From Oasisia sp. SBJ-2009 (lineage: Eukaryota; Annelida; Polychaeta; Sabellida; Siboglinidae), in assembly GCA_964017155.1 (NCBI GenBank), contig OZ024856.1, forward strand, positions 8,321,811-8,385,810: DNA of 64,000 bases. The letters are read 5' to 3'. Of the stretch, positions 9,401 through 21,389 are shown in pieces. Position 1 is the first letter of the stretch. Every line of letters begins with the position of its first letter. The translations under genes were made by a program, and so were the position numbers. Below the pieces are notes generated by a model. The model made no database searches, had not been told where the DNA came from, and worked only from the letters and a program-made list of their open reading frames with translations.

Positions 9401-11083
9401 CGCGCCAAAACAACGGTATTGTCTCATCGGAAAACTACAACGTAGTACCACTATAATTATATAGTTTTTTTTGGATTTGCACAGGCCAGATAACGAGGAA
9501 TAAAGTACAAGTGGTTGAATTTCGATACTAATAGATAGTGGCTTTGGAAATTGCGAGAAACACCCCAAAATGCGCTTACGCCAATATAAGGGTATTTTCT
9601 CTTCTGAAAAATACAACTTACCAATACAGTTCGTTAGTTTTATGGATCGTCATCGGTTCCCGGACTAGAAATCAATTACAACTTGTCGAGCTTCCAAAAT
9701 GGTGCCTATATTTCGGAAATTACGCTAATCACCCTCAAAGTTCGCTTACGCCAATGCAAAATTATTTTCACATCTGAAACCTACAATGTACCACTACTAT
9801 TCGTGACCTTTGTGGATTCGCATGGTTCCCAGGGCGAAGAGTCATGTACAAGTGGTCGTGCTTCGATACGCGTACCTATTTTTTCGGAAATTACGTTAAA
9901 CTCCCTTAAATGCGTTCGCGCCAAATTAACGGTATTATCTCATCGGAAAACTACATCGTAGTACGACTATATTAAGATACTTTTTTTGGATTTGTATAGT
10001 CCAGACAACGAGAAATAAAGTGCACGGGGTTGAATTTCGATACTAATAGATAGTGATTTTCGAAATTTCGATAAACACCCCAAAGTGCGCTTGCGCCAAT
10101 ATAAGGGTATTTTTTCTTCTGAAAAATACAACATACAAATACAGTTCGTTAGTTTTATGGATCGTCATCGGTTCCCGAACTAGAAATCGACTACAACTTG
10201 TCGAGCTTCCAAAATGGTGCCTATATTTCGGAAATTACGCTAATCACCCTCAAAGTGCGCTTACGCCAAAGCAAAGTTATTTTCACATCTGAAACCTACA
10301 ATGTACCACTACTCTTCGTGACATGTGTGGATTCGCATGATTCCCAGAACGAAGAGTCAAGTACAAGTGGGCGTGCTTCGATACTCGTACCTATTTTTTC
10401 GGAAATTACTGTAAACTCGCTTAAATGCCTTCGCGCCAAAATAACGGTATTGTCTCATCGGAAAACTACAACGTAGTACCACTATAATTATATACTTTTT
10501 TTTGGATTTGCATAGGCCAGACAACAAGGAATAAAGTACAAGTGGTTGAATTTCGATACTAATAGATAGTGGCTTTGGAAATTGCGAGAAACACCCCAAA
10601 ATGCGCTTACGCCAATATAAGGGTATTTTCTCTTCTGAAAAATACAACGTACCAATACAGTTCGTTAGTTTTATGGATCGTCATCGGTTCCCGGACTAGA
10701 AATCAATTACAACTTGTCGAGCTTCCAAAATGGTGCCTATATTTCGGAAATTACGCTAATCACCCTCAAAGTTCGCTTACTCCAATGCAAAATTATTTTC
10801 ACATCTGAAACCTACAATGTACCACTACTATTCGTGACCTTTGTGGATTCGCATGGTTCCCAGGGCGAAGAGTCAAGTACAAGTGGTCCTGCTTCGATAC
10901 GCGTACCTATTTTTTCCGAAATTACTGTAAACTCGCTTAAATGCGTTCGCGCCAAAACAACGGTATTGTCTCATCGGAAAACTACATCGTAGTACGACTA
11001 TATTAAGATACTTTTTTTGGATTTGTATAGTCCAGACAACGAGGAATAAAGTGCACGGGGTTGAATTTCGATATTAATAGATA
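6445..11083 (+). repeat. Nonamer HOR, copy 2 (4639 bp)
   Basis: Monomers at 6445 A, 6961 H1, 7476 A, 7992 B, 8507 A, 9022 A, 9538 B', 10053 A' and 10569 H2. Markers at 9845, 10270 and 10526 lie exactly 4639 bp after those at 5206, 5631 and 5887. Only scattered single-base differences separate it from copy 1 by eye (for example ACTTTGTTTGG near 8436, CAGATAACG near 9490, GAGAAATAAAG near 10012), so the two are more than 99% identical. Confidence 0.9.
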
Positions 11084-12114
11084 GTGATTTTCGAAATTTC
11101 GATAAACACCCCTAAGTGCGCTTGCGCCAATATAAGGGTATTTTCTCTTCTGAAAAATACAACGTACAAATACAGTTCGTTAGTTTTATGGATCGTCATC
11201 GGTTCCCGAACTAGAAATCGACTACAATTTGTCGAGCTTCCAAAATGGTGCCTATATTTCGGAAATTACGCTAATCACCCTCAAAGTGCGCTTACGCCAA
11301 TGCAAAGTTATTTTCACATCTGAAACCTACAATGTACCACTACTCTTCGTGACATGTGTGGATTCGCATGATTCCCAGAACGAAGAGTCAAGTACAAGTG
11401 GGCGTGCTTCGATACTCGTACCTATTTTTTCCGAAATTACTGTAAACTCGCTTAAATGCGTTCGCGCCAAAACAACGGTATTGTCTCATCGGAAAACTAC
11501 AACGTAGTAACACTATAATTATATAGTTTTTTTTGGATTTGCACAGGCCAGACAACGAGGAATAAAGTACAAGTGGTTGAATTTCGATACTAATAGATAG
11601 TGGCTTTGGAAATTGCGAGAAACACCCCAAAATGCGCTTACGCCAATATAAGGGTATTTTCTCTTCTGAAAAATACAACTTACCAATACAGTTCGTTAGT
11701 TTTATGGATCGTCATCGGTTCCCGGACTAGAAATCAACTACAACTTGTCGAGCTTCCAAAATGGTGCCTATATTTCGGAAATTACTCTAATCACCCTCAA
11801 AGTTCGCTTACGCCAATGCAAAATTATTTTCACATCTGAAACCTACAATGTACCACTACTATTCGTGACCTTTGTGGATTCGCATGGTTCCCAGGGCGAA
11901 GAGTCAAGGACAAGTGGTCCTGCTTCGATACGCGTACCTATTTTTTTGGAAATTACGTTCAACTCCCTTAAATGCGTTCGCGCCAAATTAACGGTATTAT
12001 CTCATCGGAAAACTACATCGTAGTACGACTATATTACGATACTTTTTTTGGATTTGTATAGTCCAGACAACGAGGAATAAAGTGCACGGGGTTGAATTTC
12101 GATACTAATAGATA
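11084..12114 (+). repeat. AB dimer HOR (1031 bp)
   Basis: A at 11084 and B at 11600. The A carries ACTACAATTTGTCG (T at 11228), which recurs at the same monomer position in 13146 and 14692. The B has TTACTCTAATC near 11785 and GTCAAGGACAAG near 11909 as private changes. Confidence 0.85.
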
Positions 12115-13145
12115 GTGATTTTCGAAATTTCGATAAACACCCCAAAGTGCGCTTGCGCCAATATAAGGGTATTTTCTCTTCTGAAAAATACAACGTACAA
12201 ATACAGTTCGTTAGTTTTATGGATCGTCATCGGTTCCCGAACTAGAAATCGACTACAACTTGTCGAGCTTCCAAAATGGTGCCTATATTTCGGAAATTAC
12301 GCTAATCACCCTCAAAGTGCGCTTACGCCAATGCAAAGTTATTTTCACATCTGAAACCTACAATGTACCACTACTCTTCGTGACATGTGTGGATTCGCAT
12401 GATTCCCAGAACGAAGAGTCAAGTACAAGTGGGCGTGCTTCGATACTCGTACCTATTTTTTCCGAAATTACTGTAAACTCGCTTAAATGCGTTCGCGCCA
12501 AAACAACGGTATTATCTCATCGGAAAACTACAACGTAGTACCACTATAATTATATAGTTTTTTTTGGATTTGCACAGGCCAGACAACGAGGAATAAAGTA
12601 CAAGTGGTTGAATTTCGATACTAATAGATAGTGGCTTTGGAAATTGCGAGAAACACCCCAAAATGCGCTTACGCCAATATAAGGGTATTTTCTCTTCTGA
12701 AAAATACAACTTACCAATACAGTTCGTTAGTTTTATGGATCGTCATCGGTTCCCGGACTAGAAATCAACTACAACTTGTCGAGCTTCCAAAATGGTGCCT
12801 ATATTTCGGAAATTACGCTAATCACCCTCAAAGTTCGCTTATGCCAATGCAAAATTATTTTCACATCTGAAACCTACAATGTACCACTACTATTCGTGAC
12901 CTTTGTGGATTCGCATGGTTCCCAGGGCGAAGAGTCAAGTACAAGTGGTCCTGCTTCGATACGCGTACCTATTTTTTTGGAAATTACGTTAAACTCCCTT
13001 AAATGCGTTCGCGCCAAATTAACGGTATTATCTCATCGGAAAACTACATCGTAGTACGACTATATTAAGATACTTTTTTTGGATTTGTATAGTCCAGACA
13101 ACGAGGAATAAAGTGCACGGGGTTGAATTTCGATACTAATAGATA
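12115..13145 (+). repeat. AB dimer HOR (1031 bp)
   Basis: A at 12115 and B at 12631. The A has GTATTATCTC in S3 near 12514 where A normally reads GTATTGTCTC, a B-type state. The B has GCTTATGCCAATG near 12839 where others have TTACGCC. Confidence 0.85.
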
Positions 13146-14691
13146 GTGATTTTCGAAATTTCGATAAACACCCCAAAGTGCGCTTGCGCCAATATAAGGG
13201 TATTTTCTCTTCTGAAAAATACAACGTACAAATACAGTTCGTTAGTTTTATGGATCGTCATCGGTTCCCGAACTAGAAATCGACTACAATTTGTCGAGCT
13301 TCCAAAATGGTGCCTATATTTCGGAAATTACGCTAATCACCCTCAAAGTGCGCTTACGCCAATGCAAAGTTATTTTCACATCTGAAACCTACAATGTACC
13401 ACTACTCTTCGTGACATGTGTGGATTCGCATGATTCCCAGAACGAAGAGTCAAGTACAAGTGGGCGTGCTTCGATACTCGTACCTATTTTTTCCGAAATT
13501 ACTGTAAACTCGCTTAAATGCGTTCGCGCCAAAACAACGGTATTGTCTCATCGGAAAACTACATCGTAGTACGACTATATTAAGATACTTTTTTTGGATT
13601 TGTATAGTGCAGACAACGAGGAATAAAGTGCACGGGGTTGAATTTCGATACTAATAGATAGTGATTTTCGAAATTTCGATAAACACCCCAAAGTGCGCTT
13701 GCGCCAATATAAGGGTATTTTCTCTTCTGAAAAATACAACGTACAAATACAGTTCGTTAGTTTTATGGATCGTCATCGGTTCCCGAACTAGAAATCGACT
13801 ACAACTTGTCGAGCTTCCAAAATGGTGCCTATATTTCGGAAATTACGCTAATCACCCTCAAAGTGCGCTTACGCCAAAGCAAAGTTATTTTCACATCTGA
13901 AACCTACAATGTACCACTACTCTTCGTGACATGTGTGGATTCGCATGATTCCCAGAACGAAGAGTCAAGTACAAGTGGGCGTGCTTCGATACTCGTACCT
14001 ATTTTTTCGGAAATTACTGTAAACTCGCTTAAATGCCTTCCCGCCAAAATAACGGTATTGTCTCATCGGAAAACTACAACGTAGTACCACTATAATTATA
14101 TACTTTTTTTTGGATTTGCATAGGCCAGACAACAAGGAATAAAGTACAAGTGGTTGAATTTCGATACTAATAGATAGTGGCTTTGGAAATTGCGAGAAAC
14201 ACCCCAAAATGCGCTTACGCCAATATAAGGGTATTTTCTCTTCTGAAAAATACAACGTACCAATACAGTTCGTTAGTTTTATGGATCGTCATCGGTTCCC
14301 GGACTAGAAATCAATTACAACTTGTCGAGCTTCCAAAATGGTGCCTATATTTCGGAAATTACGCTAATCACCCTCAAAGTTCGCTTACGCCAATGCAAAA
14401 TTATTTTCACATCTGAAACCTACAATGTACCACTACTATTCGTGACCTTTGTGGATTCGCATGGTTCCCAGGGCGAAGAGTCAAGTACAAGTGGTCCTGC
14501 TTCGATACGCGTACCTATTTTTTCCGAAATTACTGTAAACTCGCTTAAATGCGTTCGCGCCAAAACAACGGTATTGTCTCATCGGAAAACTACATCGTAG
14601 TACGACTATATTAAGATACTTTTTTTGGATTTGTATAGTCCAGACAACGAGGAATAAAGTGCACGGGGTTGAATTTCGATACTAATAGATA
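13146..14691 (+). repeat. A-A'-H2 trimer HOR, copy 1 (1546 bp)
   Basis: Monomers at 13146 (A, T at 13290), 13661 (A', CCAAAGCAAAG and CTTCCCGCC with C at 14041) and 14177 (H2). TAGTGCAGAC (G at 13609) replaces TAGTCCAGAC. All these markers recur 1546 bp later. Confidence 0.9.
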
Positions 14692-16237
14692 GTGATTTTC
14701 GAAATTTCGATAAACACCCCAAAGTGCGCTTGCGCCAATATAAGGGTATTTTCTCTTCTGAAAAATACAACGTACAAATACAGTTCGTTAGTTTTATGGA
14801 TCGTCATCGGTTCCCGAACTAGAAATCGACTACAATTTGTCGAGCTTCCAAAATGGTGCCTATATTTCGGAAATTACGCTAATCACCCTCAAAGTGCGCT
14901 TACGCCAATGCAAAGTTATTTTCACATCTGAAACCTACAATGTACCACTACTCTTCGTGACATGTGTGGATTCGCATGATTCCCAGAACGAAGAGTCAAG
15001 TACAAGTGGGCGTGCTTCGATACTCGTACCTATTTTTTCCGAAATTACTGTAAACTCGCTTAAATGCGTTCGCGCCAAAACAACGGTATTGTCTCATCGG
15101 AAAACTACATCGTAGTACGACTATATTAAGATACTTTTTTTGGATTTGTATAGTGCAGACAACGAGGAATAAAGTGCACGGGGTTGAATTTCGATACTAA
15201 TAGATAGTGATTTTCGAAATTTCGATAAACACCCCAAAGTGCGCTTGCGCCAATATAAGGGTATTTTCTCTTCTGAAAAATACAACGTACAAATACAGTT
15301 CGTTAGTTTTATGGATCGTCATCGGTTCCCGAACTAGAAATCGACTACAACTTGTCGAGCTTCCAAAATGGTGCCTATATTTCGGAAATTACGCTAATCA
15401 CCCTCAAAGTGCGCTTACGCCAAAGCAAAGTTATTTTCACATCTGAAACCTACAATGTACCACTACTCTTCGTGACATGTGTGGATTCGCATGATTCCCA
15501 GAACGAAGAGTCAAGTACAAGTGGGCGTGCTTCGATACTCGTACCTATTTTTTCGGAAATTACTGTAAACTCGCTTAAATGCCTTCCCGCCAAAATAACG
15601 GTATTGTCTCATCGGAAAACTACAACGTAGTACCACTATAATTATATACTTTTTTTTGGATTTGCATAGGCCAGACAACAAGGAATAAAGTACAAGTGGT
15701 TGAATTTCGATACTAATAGATAGTGGCTTTGGAAATTGCGAGAAACACCCCAAAATGCGCTTACGCCAATATAAGGGTATTTTCTCTTCTGAAAAATACA
15801 ACGTACCAATACAGTTCGTTAGTTTTATGGATCGTCATCGGTTCCCGGACTAGAAATCAATTACAACTTGTCGAGCTTCCAAAATGGTGCCTATATTTCG
15901 GAAATTACGCTAATCACCCTCAAAGTTCGCTTACGCCAATGCAAAATTATTTTCACATCTGAAACCTACAATGTACCACTACTATTCGTGACCTTTGTGG
16001 ATTCGCATGGTTCCCAGGGCGAAGAGTCAAGTACAAGTGGTCCTGCTTCGATACGCGTACCTATTTTTTCCGAAATTACTGTAAACTCGCTTAAATGCGT
16101 TCGCGCCAAAACAACGGTATTGTCTCATCGGAAAACTACATCGTAGTACGACTATATTAAGATACTTTTTTTGGATTTGTATAGTCCAGACAACGAGGAA
16201 TAAAGTGCACGGGGTTGAATTTCGATACTAATAGATA
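14692..16237 (+). repeat. A-A'-H2 trimer HOR, copy 2 (1546 bp)
   Basis: Monomers at 14692, 15207 and 15723. T at 14836, G at 15155 and C at 15587 match copy 1 at an offset of 1546 bp. A clean recent tandem duplication of one trimer. Confidence 0.9.
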
Positions 16238-17783
16238 GTGATTTTCGAAATTTCGATAAACACCCCAAAGTGCGCTTGCGCCAATATAAGGGTATTTTCT
16301 CTTCTGAAAAATACAACGTACAAATACAGTTCGTTAGTTTTATGGATCGTCATCGGTTCCCGAACTAGAAATCGACTACAACTTGTCGAGCTTCCAAAAT
16401 GGTGCCTATATTTCGGAAATTACGCTAATCACCCTCAAAGTGCGCTTACGCCAATGCAAAGTTATTTTCACATCTGAAACCTACAATGTACCACTACTCT
16501 TCGTGACATGTGTGGATTCGCATGATTCCCAGAACGAAGAGTCAAGTACAAGTGGGCGTGCTTCGATACTCGTACCTATTTTTTCCGAAATTACTGTAAA
16601 CTCGCTTAAATGCGTTCGCGCCAAAACAACGGTATTGTCTCATCGGAAAACTACATCGTAGTACGACTATATTAAGATACTTTTTTTGGATTTGTATAGT
16701 CCAGACAACGAGGAATAAAGTGCACGGGGTTGAATTTCGATACTAATAGATAGTGATTTTCGAAATTTCGATAAACACCCCTAAGTGCGCTTGCGCCAAT
16801 ATAAGGGTATTTTCTCTTCTGAAAAATACAACGTACAAATACAGTTCGTTAGTTTTATGGATCGTCATCGGTTCCCGAACTAGAAATCGACTACAACTTG
16901 TCGAGCTTCCAAAATGGTGCCTATATTTCGGAAATTACGCTAATCACCCTCAAAGTGCGCTTACGCCAATGCAAAGTTATTTTCACATCTGAAACCTACA
17001 ATGTACCACTACTCTTCGTGACATGTGTGGATTCGCATGATTCCCAGAACGAAGAGTCAAGTACAAGTGGGCGTGCTTCGATACTCGTACCTATTTTTTC
17101 CGAAATTACTGTAAACTCGCTTAAATGCGTTCGCGCCAAAACAACGGTATTGTCTCATCGGAAAACTACAACGTAGTACCACTATAATTATATAGTTTTT
17201 TTTGGATTTGCACAGGCCAGACAACGAGGAATAAAGTACAAGTGGTTGAATTTCGATACTAATAGATAGTGGCTTTGGAAATTGCGAGAAACACCCCAAA
17301 ATGCGCTTACGCCAATATAAGGGTATTTTCTCTTCTGAAAAATACAACTTACCAATACAGTTCGTTAGTTTTATGGATCGTCATCGGTTCCCGGACTAGA
17401 AATCAACTACAAGTTGTCGAGATTCCAAAATGGTGCCTATATTTCGGAAATTACGCTAATCACCCTCAAAGTTCGCTTACGCCAATGCAAAATTATTTTC
17501 ACATCTGAAACCTACAATGTACCACTACTATTCGTGACCTTTGTGGATTCGCATGGTTCCCAGGGCGAAGAGTCAAGTACAAGTGGTCCTGCTTCGATAC
17601 GCGTACCTATTTTTTTGGAAATTACGTTAAACTCCCTTAAATGCGTTCGCGCCAAATTAACGGTATTATCTCATCGGAAAACTACATCGTAGTACGACTA
17701 TATTAAGATACTTTTTTTGGATTTGTATAGTCCAGACAACGAGGAATAAAGTGCACGGGGTTGAATTTCGATACTAATAGATA
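16238..17783 (+). repeat. AAB trimer HOR (1546 bp)
   Basis: A at 16238 (CCCCAAAGTG), A at 16753 (CCCCTAAGTG, B-linked tail) and B at 17269. The B carries GTCGAGATTCC (A at 17422) and ACAAGTTGTCG. This B is one parent of the chimera at 18814. Confidence 0.85.
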
Positions 17784-19328
17784 GTGATTTTCGAAATTTC
17801 GATAAACACCCCAAAGTGCGCTTGCGCCAATATAAGGGTATTTTCTCTTCTGAAAAATACAACGTACAAATACAGTTCGTTAGTTTTATGGATCGTCATC
17901 GGTTCCCGAACTAGAAATCGACTACAACTTTTCGAGCTTCCAAAATGGTGCCTATATTTCGGAAATTACGCTAATCACCCTCAAAGTGCGCTTACGCCAA
18001 TGCAAAGTTATTTTCACATCTGAAACCTACAATGTACCACTACTCTTCGTGACATGTGTGGATTCGCATGATTCCCAGAACGAAGAGTCAAGTACAAGTG
18101 GGCGTGCTTCGATACTCGTACCTATTTTTTCCGAAATTACTGTAAACTCGCTTAAATGCGTTCGCGCCAAAACAACGGTACTGTCTCATCGGAAAACTAC
18201 ATCGTAGTACGACTATATTAAGATACTTTTTTTGGATTTGTATAGTGCAGACAACGAGGAATAAAGTGCACGGGGTTAAATTTCGATACTAATAGATAGT
18301 GATTTTCGAAATGTCGATAAACACCCCAAAGTGCGCTTGCGCCAATATAAGGGTATTTTCTCTTCTGAAAAATACAACGTACAAATACAGTTCGTTAGTT
18401 TTATGGATCGTCATCGGTTCCCGAACTAGAAATCGACTACAACTTGTCGAGCTTCCAAAATGGTGCCTATATTTCGGAAATTACGCTAATCACTCTCAAA
18501 GTGCGCTTACGCCAATGCAAAGTTATTTTCACATCTGAAACCTACAATGTACCACTACTCTTCGTGACATGTGTGGATTCGCATGATTCCCAGAACGAAG
18601 AGTCAAGTACAAGTGGGCGTGCTTCGATACTCGTACCTATTTTTTCCGAAATTACTGTAAACTCCCTTAAATGCGTTCGCGCCAAAACAACGGTATTGTC
18701 TCATCGGAAAACTACATCGTAGTACGACTATATTAAGATACTTTTTTTGGATTTGTATAGTCCAGACAACGAGGAATAAAGTGCACGGGGTTGAATTTCG
18801 ATACTAATAGATAGTGATTTTCGAAATTTCGATAAACACCCCTAAGTGCGCTTGCGCCAATATAAGGGTATTTTCTCTTCTGAAAAATACAACGTACCAA
18901 TACAGTTCGTTAGTTTTATGGATCGTCATCGGTTCCCGGACTAGAAATCAACTACAACTTGTCGAGATTCCAAAATGGTGCCTATATTTCGGAAATTACG
19001 CTAATCACCCTCAAAGTTCGCTTACGCCAATGCAAAATTATTTTCACATCTGAAACCTACAATGTACCACTACTATTCGTGACCTTTGTGGATTCGCATG
19101 GTTCCCAGGGCGAAGAGTCAAGTACAAGTGGTCCTGCTTCGATACGCGTACCTATTTTTTTGGAAATTACGTTAAACTCCCTTAAATGCGTTCGCGCCAA
19201 ATTAACGGTATTATCTCATCGGAAAACTACATCGTAGTACGACTATATTAAGATATTTTTTTTGGATTTGTATAGTCCAGACAACGAGGAATAAAGTGCA
19301 CGGGGTTGAATTTCGATACTAATAGATA
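17784..19328 (+). repeat. A-A-chimera trimer (1545 bp)
   Basis: Monomers at 17784 (A, ACTTTTCGAGC, T at 17931; TACTGTCTC, C at 18181), 18299 (A, AATCACTCTC, T at 18494; GGGGTTAAATTTC) and 18814 (A/B chimera). The length is 1545 rather than 1546 because the third monomer begins as A and keeps the seven-T tail in front of it. Confidence 0.85.
18814..19328 (+). repeat. A/B chimeric monomer marking an unequal-exchange junction
   Basis: The monomer is type A up to G18894 (AACG) and type B from C18898 (TACC), then CCGGACTAG, AAAGTTCGC and the rest of B. Downstream it carries GTCGAGATTCC (A at 18967), the private mark of the B at 17269. The following monomers repeat the marks of 17784 and 18299 at +1545. 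The simplest reading is one crossover between an A at this place and a sister copy of the B at 17269. Confidence 0.85.
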
Positions 19329-20358
19329 GTGATTTTCGAAATTTCGATAAACACCCCAAAGTGCGCTTGCGCCAATATAAGGGTATTTTCTCTTCTGAAA
19401 AATACAACGTACAAATACAGTTCGTTAGTTTTATGGATCGTCATCGGTTCCCGAACTAGAAATCGACTACAACTTTTCGAGCTTCCAAAATGGTGCCTAT
19501 ATTTCGGAAATTACGCTAATCACCCTCAAAGTGCGCTTACGCCAATGCAAAGTTATTTTCACATCTGAAACCTACAATGTACCACTACTCTTCGTGACAT
19601 GTGTGGATTCGCATGATTCCCAGAACGAAGAGTCAAGTACAAGTGGGCGTGCTTCGATACTCGTACCTATTTTTTCCGAAATTACTGTAAACTCGCTTAA
19701 ATGCGTTCGCGCCAAAACAACGGTACTGTCTCATCGGAAAACTACATCGTAGTACGACTATATTAAGATACTTTTTTTGGATTTGTATAGTGCAGACAAC
19801 GAGGAATAAAGTGCACGGGGTTGAATTTCGATACTAATAGATAGTGATTTTCGAAATTTCGATAAACACCCCAAAGTGCGCTTGCGCCAATATAAGGGTA
19901 TTTTCTCTTCTGAAAAATACAACGTACAAATACAGTTCGTTAGTTTTATGGATCGTCATCGGTTCCCGAACTAGAAATCGACTACAACTTGTCGAGCTTC
20001 CAAAATGGTGCCTATATTTCGGAAATTACGCTAATCACTCTCAAAGTGCGCTTACGCCAATGCAAAGTTATTTTCACATCTGAAACCTACAATGTACCAC
20101 TACTCTTCGTGACATGTGTGGATTCGCATGATTCCCAGAACGAAGAGTCAAGTACAAGTGGGCGTGCTTCGATACTCGTACCTATTTTTTCCGAAATTAC
20201 TGTAAACTCGCTTAAATGCGTTCGCGCCAAAACAACGGTATTGTCTCATCGGAAAACTACATCGTAGTACGACTATATTAAGGTACTTTTTTTGGATTTG
20301 TATAGTCCAGACAACGAGGAATAAAGTGCACGGGGTTGAATTTCGATACTAATAGATA
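19329..20358 (+). repeat. Two A monomers, duplicate of 17784-18813 (1030 bp)
   Basis: A at 19329 and A at 19844. T at 19476, C at 19726 and T at 20039 repeat the markers at 17931, 18181 and 18494 with an offset of 1545 bp. The changes AAATGTCGA and GGTTAAATTTC seen around 18299 are missing, so those arose after the duplication or were lost in this copy. Confidence 0.85.
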
Positions 20359-21389
20359 GTGATTTTCGAAATTTCGATAAACACCCCTAAGTGCGCTTGC
20401 GCCAATATAAGGGTATTTTCTCTTCTGAAAAATACAACGTACAAATACAGTTCGTTAGTTTTATGGATCGTCATCGGTTCCCGAACTAGAAATCGACTAC
20501 AACTTGTCGAGCTTCCAAAATGGTGCCTATATTTCGGAAATTACGCTAATCACCCTCAAAGTGCGCTTACGCCAATGCAAAGTTATTTTCACATCTGAAA
20601 CCTACAATGTACCACTACTCTTCGTGACATGTGTGGATTCGCATGATTCCCAGAACGAAGAGTCAAGTACAAGTGGGCGTGCTTCGATATTCGTACCTAT
20701 TTTTTCCGAAATTACTGTAAACTCGCTTAAATGCGTTCGCGCCAAAACAACGGTATTGTCTCATCGGAAAACTACAACGTAGTACCACTATAATTATATA
20801 GTTTTTTTTGGATTTGCACAGGCCAGACAACGAGGAATAAAGTACAAGTGGTTGAATTTCGATACTAATAGATAGTGGCTTTGGAAATTGCGAGAAACAC
20901 CCCAAAATGCGCTTACGCCAATATAAGGGTATTTTCTCTTCTGAAAAATACAACTTACCAATACAGTTCGTTAGTTTTATGGATCGTCATCGGTTCCCGG
21001 ACTAGAAATCAATTACAACTTGTCGAGCTTCCAAAATGGTGCCTATATTTCGGAAATTACGCTAATCACCCTCAAAGTTCGCTTACGCCAATGCAAAATT
21101 ATTTTCACATCTGAAACCTACAATGTACCACTACTATTCGTGACCTTTGTGGATTCGCATGGTTCCCAGGGCGAAGAGTCAAGTACAAGTGGTCCTGCTT
21201 CGATACGCGTACCTATTTTTTTGGAAATTACGTTAAACTCCCTTAAATGCGTTCGCGCCAAATTAACGGAATTATCTCATCGGAAAACTACATCGTAGTA
21301 CGACTATATTAAGATACTTTTTTTGGATTTGTATAGTCCAGACAACGAGGAATAAAGTGCACGGGGTTGAATTTCGATACTAATAGATA
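20359..21389 (+). repeat. AB dimer HOR (1031 bp)
   Basis: A at 20359 and B at 20875. The B has GAAATCAATTAC, as in the left-hand H2 and B' copies, and AACGGAATTATC (A at 21270). Both states recur together in the B copies at 45090 and 46635. Confidence 0.85.
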
